From assembly GCA_012839395.1 (NCBI GenBank), contig DUNJ01000018.1:1-34732 (forward strand): a stretch of 34,732 nucleotides of DNA. The letters run 5' to 3'. The DNA comes from Tepidimicrobium sp. Its GTDB lineage: Bacteria; Bacillota; Clostridia; Tissierellales; Tepidimicrobiaceae. The position numbers and the translations under genes were made by a program. A model generated the notes under the pieces. It was not told the DNA's origin. It was given only the letters and a program-made list of their open reading frames with translations, and did no database searches. Below are positions 8,660-16,363 of the stretch, piece after piece (position 1 is the first letter of the stretch; each line of letters starts with the position of its first letter).

Positions 8660-10182
8660 TTAAAAGGCTATCGTATTGGATTATATTGATAATATTGTCC
8701 TTATTATTAGTAGCTTGTGGACCAAGCAATATGAATTTATCGGAAAATATAATGGCACCTAGGAATAGGATATTGCCTATCACTGGGAAATGGGTTATAG
8801 AGGATTATAAACTTGGAAGCACCCCCGAGATAGATGAAGATATGGCTAGGGCTTATGTAGGCAAGGAAGCTTTATTTCATGAAAAATTGGTTACCATAGG
8901 GGAGGATATCTGTTGGGAGCCATCCTTCCAGATAAAGGTAGCGGATCCTAATGATTATCTGATACATCGATATAAGGTTGCTCCAGAATATTTAAATATA
9001 GATCAGGATGAGGTACAAATAGTATCGGTAGAATGTGAAGATCAAATATTTAACGAATATATTAAGCTATCCGAGAACAAGCTTATTATTGGCATAAAGG
9101 GTACATTTTTTATAATGGAAAAGGTTGCTGAACATATAGAGCCTGAGCTTATAGCGGAATATTATAAGGATAGAAAGGCAGGGATTAAAGCAGCGGATAT
9201 GGGAGCAGATGAAGAACCCAATTCTAGCATATTGATTGGGCTTAAATCCTTGGACTTGAATAGAACCGAGGATGGTCTAGCCAATTGGCAATATAGAACC
9301 ATCTTTATAAGAAGGGATTTCCAGGGTATAGCGAGTATATATGAAATGGAGGATATATTTTTGCCTAGAAAGAAGGGGTTTTCTAAGGTGGAGGTGGATA
9401 GGATAAAACTGGGGAGAAAGGTTAACGATAGAATAGTAGTATCTAGCCTAGGTCAAACATCTGATTTAGAATTGGAGGTTAATGAAGTTAATAATGATAG
9501 AAAAGATTTTAATAGACATAAAGATGACAGAACCCTTAAGAACATATTATATATAGGAAACGATTATATTTCAGTGGAAAAAACTCACTATTTAGGTAAG
9601 GGAGAAAGAGTTTTGGAATTGCATATGATAGATCATCTAGATAAGGAAAGACCCTTAAAAATTTCTGATGTATCTGGAGAAATTGGTAGAGAGGCCTTTA
9701 TGGAGGGAGCTAAAAAAGCCATAAGAACGAAGTATGTAGACCAGAAGAGCAGTTCTATAGATTTAAAACCCAATGAGGAGAACTTTGGTTTATTTAGAAG
9801 AAGTGGACATTGGATATTTAGAGGTAGATTGGATATAGTTGAGGATAATCAATACAGTTATAAGGATTTCAATATAAAGGCAACACCTCCAAAGGAACTG
9901 GTCCAGTATGATGAATTACCCATATCGTGGAATCGGATAAAGATTAAAATACCAGAGGCGGTCGATGCATTTATATCCCCACATGAGGATATGCTAGTCG
10001 CATTAACCCATAATGCGATGTTGATATATCCGATAGATGAGGGGGAGATAGCTTATGCACCGGAAGCTGAGATAGAGCTAAACAGTGCAGAAAGGGTTAT
10101 TATGAGCGAGTGGGCTATAGGTAAGTATGCCTTAGCTTGGGAGGAAGAATTTTTAGATAATAAGGCTTATCCATTGAAGTGA
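8656..10182 (+). CDS. Predicted lipoprotein translationally coupled to the two-component system
   Basis: 508 residues, starting at a GTG that overlaps the kinase stop codon, which implies translational coupling. A signal peptide with a clear lipobox (LLLVACGPS, Cys near residue 21) predicts lipid anchoring on the outer face of the membrane. The rest is soluble, acidic and rich in Ile/Glu/Lys, with no domain I recognise. Its position as third gene of the kinase operon suggests a sensor accessory or a cell-surface output of the same system; that is inference. The stop codon directly abuts the stop codon of the convergent glpP gene. Confidence 0.8.
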   Translation: MIKRLSYWIILIILSLLLVACGPSNMNLSENIMAPRNRILPITGKWVIEDYKLGSTPEIDEDMARAYVGKEALFHEKLVTIGEDICWEPSFQIKVADPNDYLIHRYKVAPEYLNIDQDEVQIVSVECEDQIFNEYIKLSENKLIIGIKGTFFIMEKVAEHIEPELIAEYYKDRKAGIKAADMGADEEPNSSILIGLKSLDLNRTEDGLANWQYRTIFIRRDFQGIASIYEMEDIFLPRKKGFSKVEVDRIKLGRKVNDRIVVSSLGQTSDLELEVNEVNNDRKDFNRHKDDRTLKNILYIGNDYISVEKTHYLGKGERVLELHMIDHLDKERPLKISDVSGEIGREAFMEGAKKAIRTKYVDQKSSSIDLKPNEENFGLFRRSGHWIFRGRLDIVEDNQYSYKDFNIKATPPKELVQYDELPISWNRIKIKIPEAVDAFISPHEDMLVALTHNAMLIYPIDEGEIAYAPEAEIELNSAERVIMSEWAIGKYALAWEEEFLDNKAYPLK

Positions 10183-10749
10183 TTACTTGCTATACCATAA
10201 ATCCTTATTGCTCGTAGATAAGGCAATGGCCTTGGAATTTAGACATACATCAATATCCTCCCTGTCCATTATAAGTCCACTGGCAACTACTGGGATATTG
10301 GTTTCCAGATGGATTTTATCTATAATCTTCGGCATTATTCCAGGAAGTATTTCAACTACATTGGGCCTATAATCCTTGATGGAATGTATCTCCTTTTCTA
10401 AGAGTATGGAATTGTTGACAAATGCTCTATATATTATAAAGGCACCTAGATCCTTACCCATCTTTACCAAGTTTGGTTTGACTGTAATTATTCCATCTGG
10501 ATATATATTCTTAACTATATACTCTAGCCCCCAGGTATCTTTAGAAAAACCATCTATCAAATCCACCTGTATATATAGGCCTTTTTGCTTGGTTTTTACC
10601 TTATAAGCTATTTCTTTTAGATTGAAGATATTACCTGCAAGTAGGAATATATTGTTGCATGGGGAATTTATGGCAGCTTGTAGCTGTTCTAGATCATTTA
10701 CCGACGCTATTATTGGATTGGATTCTATATTTTTAAAAAAATCATGCAT
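10183..10749 (-). CDS. glpP: GlpP-family glycerol-3-phosphate-responsive antiterminator
   Basis: 188 residues, the usual GlpP length. GlpP proteins adopt a TIM-barrel-like fold, bind glycerol-3-phosphate and prevent transcription termination in leaders of glycerol genes. Family-typical stretches are ASVNDLEQLQ, FLLAGNI, VDLIDGFSKD, DGIITVKPN and VASGLIMDRED. Start: the frame stays open upstream, but GAGGTGGT four bases before the ATG at 10749 and the normal N-terminus (MHDFFKNIESNPIIASV) mark the start. No glpK, glpF or glpD lies in the window, so this is an orphan copy and its RNA target is elsewhere. Its 3' end touches the lipoprotein stop with no gap. Confidence 0.9.
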   Translation of the reverse strand: MHDFFKNIESNPIIASVNDLEQLQAAINSPCNNIFLLAGNIFNLKEIAYKVKTKQKGLYIQVDLIDGFSKDTWGLEYIVKNIYPDGIITVKPNLVKMGKDLGAFIIYRAFVNNSILLEKEIHSIKDYRPNVVEILPGIMPKIIDKIHLETNIPVVASGLIMDREDIDVCLNSKAIALSTSNKDLWYSK

Positions 10750-10904
10750 AATTACCACCTCGATTATCCATACCATGTACCTAGATTTTATCATAATCAA
10801 TGCCTAAGTAAAGCTTTTTAATATGGCTATGAATATTTTTTAATTGGAGTAGAAAACTATATCATATCAGACTGTGAAATAGAGCAAAAGGAGATGTTTA
10901 TTAC

Positions 10905-11831
10905 TTGGGAAAGGATAGATACTCTATATTTATGACTAACTTAGCCATGTTATTGGCCTTGGAATCATATACTACTGAAAAGGTGAACACAAGCAGGGGT
11001 ATTGAAGAGGAAATAATAGGAGTTAATAGACTTGAATCAACTTTTAATACGGATAAAGTGGATAAACCAGAAGTATCTGGATGCATTACCAATCCACCCT
11101 GGGAAGATGATAAGCATTTTTTAAAAGCACAGGATAGGAATAATACCCAAGTGTTAATGGGAGCCTACTGTTCCGTATTGCTAGATCCATTGCCTGGCGA
11201 AGAATATAACGTAAAACTTGCAGCTGATGCTCTTAGAGGAAAGGTGGTAGAACCAGGGGAGGTGTTCTCACAAAATCAATCCTTAGGTCCTTATACTAAA
11301 TCTAGGGGTTATAGAGAGGGAGCCTCATATTCTGGAGGTAATATAGTTCAAACGGAAGGTGGGGGAGTCTGTAAAATTGCCTCAACCCTATATAACGGGG
11401 TTATACTGAGTAATTTGGATATAATTGAAAGGCATAATCATAGCATGCCGGTAAATTATGTACCCTACGGCCAAGATGCAACTGTTGCCTATGGGGCTAA
11501 GGATTTTAAATTTAGAAATAACACTGAAGCACCTATTTTAATATGGTCTGAAATGGTTGGACATAGGCTATATATAGCTCTTTACGGCCAGAAGTTGCCC
11601 CCAAAGGTAAGATGGGATCATAAAATTATGAACGTAGTTGAGGCACCTATATATTATAGAGAAAATTTGGAACTACAAAAAGGGGAGGAAAGAGTAATAA
11701 TAAAGGGAATAGATGGAGCGACGGTGGAATCCAGCATAGTTATAGAGCATAAAAGCGGTGAGGTGGAGACCAAAAATTTGGGAATTAGTCATTATAATCC
11801 AATGCCCCATATAATAGAGACTAACAAATAA
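10905..11831 (+). CDS. VanW-family protein
   Basis: 308 residues read from a TTG preceded by AAAGGAG with a long (11-base) spacer. The VanW domain covers about residues 100-230, with the signature VVEPGEVFSQNQSLGP...YREG and the hallmark GGGVCKIASTLYNG. The C-terminus has a small beta-rich tail (GEERVIIKGIDGATVES) that may be a shortened G5-like module. VanW proteins are envelope-associated with unclear function. The N-terminus (RYSIFMTNLAMLLALES) is weakly hydrophobic and is not a good signal peptide, so export is uncertain. It stands alone, diverging from glpP and ending at a hairpin shared with the convergent GIY-YIG gene. Confidence 0.85.
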   Translation: MGKDRYSIFMTNLAMLLALESYTTEKVNTSRGIEEEIIGVNRLESTFNTDKVDKPEVSGCITNPPWEDDKHFLKAQDRNNTQVLMGAYCSVLLDPLPGEEYNVKLAADALRGKVVEPGEVFSQNQSLGPYTKSRGYREGASYSGGNIVQTEGGGVCKIASTLYNGVILSNLDIIERHNHSMPVNYVPYGQDATVAYGAKDFKFRNNTEAPILIWSEMVGHRLYIALYGQKLPPKVRWDHKIMNVVEAPIYYRENLELQKGEERVIIKGIDGATVESSIVIEHKSGEVETKNLGISHYNPMPHIIETNK

Positions 11832-11859
11832 AAGCCTAACCTTTAATAAGGTTAAGCTT
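11832..11859. terminator. Bidirectional terminator hairpin overlapping the GIY-YIG 3' end
   Basis: A 12-bp stem (AAGCCTAACCTT with AAGGTTAAGCTT, one wobble pair) and a 4-base loop lie right after the VanW stop codon, followed by TTTTGTTTTC. The hairpin lies inside the last codons of the convergent GIY-YIG gene (stop at 11836), so the DNA encodes both the protein tail and the terminator. Confidence 0.8.
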
Positions 11860-12075
11860 TTGTTTTCTACTGAGCTGTTTGATTTGCCATTCCCTTTTTT
11901 GAGCCTCTATCCTATTATCATAGGTTTCAAAATATACCAACCTAACAGGCAGTCGACTTCTAGTATATTTTGAGGCCTTTCCTTCATTATGAGTCTTTAA
12001 CCTACTATCTAAGTTTAAGGTCCATCCGGTATATAAGGACTTATCTGCACATTCTAAGATATATACATAACACAT
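11836..12075 (-). CDS. GIY-YIG domain protein (UPF0213/YhbQ-like)
   Basis: 79 residues with the single-domain GIY-YIG nuclease fold: YVYILECADKSLYTGWT holds the two core strands (the GIY/YIG elements appear as YVY and YTG), followed by the conserved Arg (DLDSRLKTHNEG), the Lys-Tyr pair (KASKYTRSRLP) and the Glu of IEAQKREWQIK. This family is small, widespread and poorly characterised; a structure-selective or RNA/DNA-damage role is often suggested. It lies 12 bases downstream of recX on the same strand and is probably cotranscribed with it. Confidence 0.92.
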   Translation of the reverse strand: MCYVYILECADKSLYTGWTLNLDSRLKTHNEGKASKYTRSRLPVRLVYFETYDNRIEAQKREWQIKQLSRKQKLNLIKG

Positions 12076-12087
12076 CTATATCACCAC

Positions 12088-12699
12088 TTACTTGATCAAT
12101 TTATTTAGTACCCTATATATGCAATCTGCAGAATACCCTCTTCTTTGAAGAAACCCACCTAATTTTCTATATCTTGCAGCTCTGTTATCTTCCCTATAGG
12201 AGGGAAGTTTTTTTTGGGCTAGTTTAAGTGCCCTATCATATTCACCATCATCCTCATCGAGGACCTTGTCGATTATTGCCTGGGAAATACCTTTTTTGTA
12301 TAGATCGTATCTGATTCTTTTGGGGCCGTGTTTGTTTATATGAATTTTATCCCTCATAAAGGATCTGGCAAATTCTAGGTCATTTATCAAACCATAATCC
12401 TTTAGATAATCTAAGGTGTTGTCAATGATATATGGTTTGAATCCTTTTTTTTGTAACCTATCTACTATCTCTTTTTCTGATCTCTGCCTATATCCAAGAA
12501 ATCTTAAAGCGAAATTATTGCATTTGGATTGTTCCTCTTCTATTAACACCTTTTCTATATACTTCTCATCGATCTCCATGTTTTCTGCCAGGTTATACTT
12601 ATATTGAATCTCCTTTGTAATTCCGAAGGCGAATTTATCATCTATATATATGTTGACCCTATCTTTATTTTTTTGAGGTTCAATCTTTGTAATTATCAT
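12088..12699 (-). CDS. recX: Regulatory protein RecX
   Basis: 203 residues. RecX binds RecA filaments and tunes their activity. The sequence consists of the three-helix repeats typical of the family: ALRFLGYRQRSEKEIVDRLQ, DYLKDYGLINDLEFARSFMRD and GPKRIRYDLYKKGISQAIID, with a final Arg-rich repeat (KLGGFLQRRGYSADCIYRVL). The N-terminal ~60 residues form a beta-rich extension as in Firmicute RecX. Start is the ATG after an AGGTGATC site. No recA is present in the window. Remnants of an esterase end 18 bases upstream on the same strand. Confidence 0.93.
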   Translation of the reverse strand: MIITKIEPQKNKDRVNIYIDDKFAFGITKEIQYKYNLAENMEIDEKYIEKVLIEEEQSKCNNFALRFLGYRQRSEKEIVDRLQKKGFKPYIIDNTLDYLKDYGLINDLEFARSFMRDKIHINKHGPKRIRYDLYKKGISQAIIDKVLDEDDGEYDRALKLAQKKLPSYREDNRAARYRKLGGFLQRRGYSADCIYRVLNKLIK

Positions 12700-12717
12700 A
12701 TGTGATCACCTACATAA

Positions 12718-13005
12718 TCATTTTTTAATATATCCTGTGGTCCTCTCCAATATATGCACCGTTAAAATATCTCTTAACCCGGTATCGAATGAATGCCCAC
12801 CTCTTTTGCGAATTAGAAAGGTGTGCTTTATTCTCAATTCCCTTAGTTTCTTAGTAAATTTGTTGAATGATTCAAATAGGCAGGGTACCATATCCTTGGT
12901 AATCCAATGGATAGGAGAATAATAGTCGTATATATTATTGTCTTCAATTGTATTTGTTTATACCCATATCTATAACCGATACTTACCACAGCTGAGTCTT
13001 TTGAA
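12718..13005 (-). pseudogene. Broken alpha/beta-hydrolase (BD-FAE/esterase type), internal deletion
   Basis: No intact ORF, but two segments read as parts of one hydrolase. Upstream, FLASKDSAVVSIGYRYG (near 12962-13010) matches the strand 'xVVSIxYRY' that precedes the nucleophile region. Downstream and in another frame, YYSPIHWITKDMVP, then SFNKFTKKLRELRIKHTF and GGHSFD lead to a stop at 12718-12720. These match the region around the catalytic acid and the catalytic His. The GxSxG nucleophile segment and the 'HGxxDxxVP' segment are missing, so deletions as well as a frameshift are needed. Most likely a dead gene. Sequencing error cannot remove whole motifs. Confidence 0.6.
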
Positions 13006-13017
13006 GCTAAAAAATTA

Positions 13018-13175
13018 CACTTTGTATGGGGATTTTTGCCCTAATGCTTTCCATATAAGGAAGATTAGGGATACCAAAAATAGTAGATGCCCAGGGTTAT
13101 ATCTTTAATGGTAAGCAGTATGAAAATTATAAATAGATGGATCTTATTTACTATAAAATAGGGTGTCCTCAATTT
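13018..13175 (-). pseudogene. Membrane-helix remnant upstream of the hydrolase remnant
   Basis: Two hydrophobic stretches in different frames, FIVNKIHLFIIFILLTIKDI and then HLLFLVSLIFLIWKALGQK, run up to a stop at about 13018. Joined by one frameshift they form a plausible two-helix membrane segment. There is no convincing start codon with a ribosome site. It lies just downstream of the cysteine hydrolase gene on the same strand. Family not recognised. Confidence 0.35.
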
Positions 13176-13208
13176 TTCTTTAATCTATCCATAGGCTATC
13201 ACTGCAAT

Positions 13209-14216
13209 CTATTTTTCCAGGGGATTTTCGATGGATTCCCTAGTCAATAATGCCCTTTTTGCTTCCTGTGCATTTATATTGAGTTTATGAAGTATATATT
13301 TAGCGATAAAATAGCTAAAGGGTAACCAGTTGATATGGCTAATAGGAAGCACCTTTCTATTAGCTCCATACATTTCATCATATAGTATTTTACGAGAAGG
13401 TATGGACAACGTGGAATCAAAATACGCATCGACAAAAGTGACTTTTTTCATATCCAATAGGTGAGCATATGAAATAGGGTCTATTTTAAATAAGGGATGT
13501 ATATCTGCATTGTACACTATCTCGTTAAAGGTCATATTTTTTACTATAGGGAACTGTTCATCGTAGGTATCGTACAATTTATCCTTATCATTTAAATAAA
13601 AATCAGGTTTTAGACCCTTATCAAATAATCTTCTGGCGAAGGCGGTTGTGGGGGATTGATGCAATATTTGAGGAATATGCCCACCAGTAGTCATAAATAG
13701 ATAATGATTCAGTCTAGTTTCTAAAGCACCAACTATTGTAGATATCATCCCTCCTAAACAATATCCAAGGATTATATTATTTTCCTTCCAGAAACCCGAC
13801 TGTTGCAATAGGTCTATTGTGCTCAAAGTATCTACAACCCCGTGTTCCCAAAATCGATACATAGAATTAATATTAGGATAGAGGTAGCTCTTTCCGCTTA
13901 CCGAGTTGTTTTCTACCCTGGTATAGTTACCGGGCAATATTAGTATATTGGTATTTACCCCTGCATTGGCTAGATGAGGTCCAAGCCAAAGTAGAAATTT
14001 AATATTTCTGCTACCCAATCCGTGAAGTATTAGGGCGGAAGCACGCACTTCTATTTTGGGTTGATAAGAATAAAGCTCTACATTTTCGGTGCCAGGTGCA
14101 GGGTTTTTATACAGGGTTTTATATCTAATATAGCTACACCTATAGCTCTTTCCCTTAAATATATGTCCGGAAATATAATTGATATCCTCTTTATCATATA
14201 AAAAATCTATATACAT
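13209..14216 (-). CDS. Alpha/beta-hydrolase fold protein with cysteine at the nucleophile elbow
   Basis: 335 residues. The core hydrolase fold is visible: ALILHGLGSRN (oxyanion-hole strand and loop, ~residue 83), the nucleophile elbow ILGYCLGGM (~167), and a late His in LPISHINWLPF (~302). The elbow is G-Y-C-L-G, where most esterases have G-x-S-x-G. Cysteine nucleophiles are known in dienelactone-hydrolase-like enzymes, so activity is possible, but substrate is unknown. No signal peptide; probably cytoplasmic. It diverges from the sensor kinase at 14358 across an 11-bp inverted repeat that overlaps both likely -10 regions. Confidence 0.8.
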   Translation of the reverse strand: MYIDFLYDKEDINYISGHIFKGKSYRCSYIRYKTLYKNPAPGTENVELYSYQPKIEVRASALILHGLGSRNIKFLLWLGPHLANAGVNTNILILPGNYTRVENNSVSGKSYLYPNINSMYRFWEHGVVDTLSTIDLLQQSGFWKENNIILGYCLGGMISTIVGALETRLNHYLFMTTGGHIPQILHQSPTTAFARRLFDKGLKPDFYLNDKDKLYDTYDEQFPIVKNMTFNEIVYNADIHPLFKIDPISYAHLLDMKKVTFVDAYFDSTLSIPSRKILYDEMYGANRKVLPISHINWLPFSYFIAKYILHKLNINAQEAKRALLTRESIENPLEK

Positions 14217-14248
14217 AGATGGTCAACTCCAAATATAATAGTGATCTC

Positions 14249-14282
14249 ATTATATCATAAGAAAGTTAAAGTATGATATAAT
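14249..14282. promoter_or_regulatory. Inverted repeat in divergent promoter region (candidate operator)
   Basis: ATTATATCATA (14249-14259) and its exact reverse complement TATGATATAAT (14272-14282) are separated by 12 bases, between two divergent genes. Each arm contains a TATAAT-like -10 box facing outward. The symmetry could be an operator controlling both genes, or simply two mirrored promoters. No -35 consensus is convincing. Confidence 0.5.
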
Positions 14283-14357
14283 TCATGTCGTATGGAGCTT
14301 TGTTCGAACCTTAGTCTAAATATAACGGTTGAAATATTGGTCAATGGGGGCTACATT

Positions 14358-16358
14358 ATGAGAAAGAGAGCTTACTTTTTATGCCTTTTCATGATAATTA
14401 TAATCCTAATAAGTCAAATGGTTAATATTAAATATGATATCAATTTATATGAATTTATTAAATATTCTCAGCCACTCTCGGAACAGGAGAGAAAATTATT
14501 AGAGGATAAAGGAACTATAATCTGTGTGTCAGATAGAAATGCACCTCCTATTTCCTTTATAGAGGAGCAAAACAAACAATATAGGGGATTGGTCATAGAT
14601 TATATGACAGCGCTTTCCATCGAGTTGGAAACCAATATTGAGTTAAGGCCGCTGGTTTGGGAGGATACCCTAGAAGCCCTGATGAAGGGTAATGCAGATG
14701 TTTGCGATGCATTTCCAAGTAAGGAAAGGGAAAAATATTTCAGGTTTTCAAAGCCAATCTATAAGTTAAAAGGGGTCATAGTAGTAAGCTCATCCGAAAA
14801 CCAAATTCAAGGAGTGCAGGATTTAAGGCAAAGGAAGGTAGCCATACCTAATGGAGACTATGCTATAGAATACTTAGATAAGACCATTCCAAGCGTTGAA
14901 TATGTTTTAACCAAGGATATACACGATGCGCTATTGCTTCTCCAAGATGGTAAGGTGGATGCAGTTGTGGGAGATGAGCCTGTAATTGGTTATATTAGTG
15001 ATAAGTTAGGTATCATAGATGAAATACAAATTTTAGACCCTTATCTATATGAACAGGACGTAGCGTTAGCAGTACCAAAGTCTGAAGAAAAATTATTGGA
15101 TATACTAAATAAGGGCATATTGAATTTAAAGAAAAAAGATTTTGTTATAAAGATACAACAAAGATGGTTTGGCATATCAGGATCCATAGAGAAAAGCAGA
15201 ATTAGCGACAATCTGATACTAGGGGTTGGTATGGTCCTTATTGCAAGCATCATTATGCTATTTATAATGTATATATTTAATGATAGATTAAAGGAAAAGG
15301 TGAAAGAAAGAACACAGGAATTGCATCAAAGCAGGATGGAGTTGCAAGTGACCTTTGATGCACTAGGGTATTTTCTTGTGGTTGTAGATTCTGATGGTAG
15401 GATCACCAATTGTAATAAGTCCTTTCAAAACTATATTGGAGAGCGGAAGGAATATATAGTGGGAACTCACTTTTCTAGATGGAACATTTTGGAATATTTA
15501 AATAAAAAATTGAATATTTTCAATAAAGGAAAAGTAAATATAGTGAATGATGAAGAGGAGTTGCGGTATAAAAACACTTACTATGTAATAAATATGTTTA
15601 TATTAGAATCCATTGAAAACTCTTTAGACCAATTATTAATCGTGATTAAAGATGTTACTAAATTCAAATTTATGGAAAAACAAATTTTACAAGAAAATAA
15701 AATGGTAGCTATAGGTCAATTGGCAGCAGGAGTTGCCCATGAAATAAGAAACCCTTTGGGGCTTATAAGAAATTATTGCTATATACTGAGAAGTAGCTTG
15801 ATGGGAAAAAATATGAAAGCTATAGATGTTATAGATTCTTCAGTAGAAAGGATAGGCCGTATAATAAATAATCTTCTAGATTTCTCCAGGGACTCTGAGG
15901 AATATTGGACAATCATCAATATAGGTCAATTTATAACCAATATATTGGAATTGGAAGATAAGAGAATGGATGAAAAGAAAATTGAATGGAAACTTGTTTG
16001 CCCCGACGATTTACAGCTATATGCAAATGAAGAATCTTTAAAGCATATAGTAATAAATATTATTGATAACGCCATAGAGGCCATAAAGGAAAAGGGGTGG
16101 ATTCATGTGTTCTGTGAAAGATTAGAAAAGGGAATTATTTTAAAATTTCAAGATTCGGGCCAGGGCATAGAGCAAGAAAATATAGATGATATATTCAATC
16201 CTTTTTTTACCACTAAGAAGGCAGGTGAAGGGATTGGTTTAGGGTTATATATAGTTTATAACGAGGTTCAAAAACTTGGAGGAACAATAGAAGTAAGCAG
16301 CCAACATAATATGGGAACTATTTTTGAGGTATTTTTACCGAAAGAAAAGAGGGGGTAA
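14358..16358 (+). CDS. Hybrid sensor: solute-binding domain plus PAS histidine kinase
   Basis: 666 residues. After an N-terminal signal/anchor helix, residues ~40-275 form an extracytoplasmic SBP_bac_3 domain, the fold that binds amino acids in ABC uptake systems (ICVSDRNAPPISFIEE, FSKPIYKLKGVIVV, LLQDGKVDAVVGDEP, AVPKSEEKLLDILNKGI). A second membrane helix (LGVGMVLIASIIMLFIMYIF), a PAS domain (~330-440), HisKA with H461 (AGVAHEIRNPLGLIRN) and a HATPase domain (NIIDNAIEAI, DSGQGI, GIGLGLYIV) follow. Start: the frame is open from 14292, but the ATG at 14358 lies behind GGGGG and begins the signal helix. It forms an operon with the sigma-54 activator five bases downstream. It probably senses an external amino acid or a related fermentation substrate. 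Confidence 0.93.
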   Translation: MRKRAYFLCLFMIIIILISQMVNIKYDINLYEFIKYSQPLSEQERKLLEDKGTIICVSDRNAPPISFIEEQNKQYRGLVIDYMTALSIELETNIELRPLVWEDTLEALMKGNADVCDAFPSKEREKYFRFSKPIYKLKGVIVVSSSENQIQGVQDLRQRKVAIPNGDYAIEYLDKTIPSVEYVLTKDIHDALLLLQDGKVDAVVGDEPVIGYISDKLGIIDEIQILDPYLYEQDVALAVPKSEEKLLDILNKGILNLKKKDFVIKIQQRWFGISGSIEKSRISDNLILGVGMVLIASIIMLFIMYIFNDRLKEKVKERTQELHQSRMELQVTFDALGYFLVVVDSDGRITNCNKSFQNYIGERKEYIVGTHFSRWNILEYLNKKLNIFNKGKVNIVNDEEELRYKNTYYVINMFILESIENSLDQLLIVIKDVTKFKFMEKQILQENKMVAIGQLAAGVAHEIRNPLGLIRNYCYILRSSLMGKNMKAIDVIDSSVERIGRIINNLLDFSRDSEEYWTIINIGQFITNILELEDKRMDEKKIEWKLVCPDDLQLYANEESLKHIVINIIDNAIEAIKEKGWIHVFCERLEKGIILKFQDSGQGIEQENIDDIFNPFFTTKKAGEGIGLGLYIVYNEVQKLGGTIEVSSQHNMGTIFEVFLPKEKRG

Positions 16359-16363
16359 TTAGC

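Noticed and set aside
10187..10807. Row of three plus-strand ORFs opposite glpP
   Set aside because: They are shadows of glpP; the minus strand has family motifs and a ribosome site.
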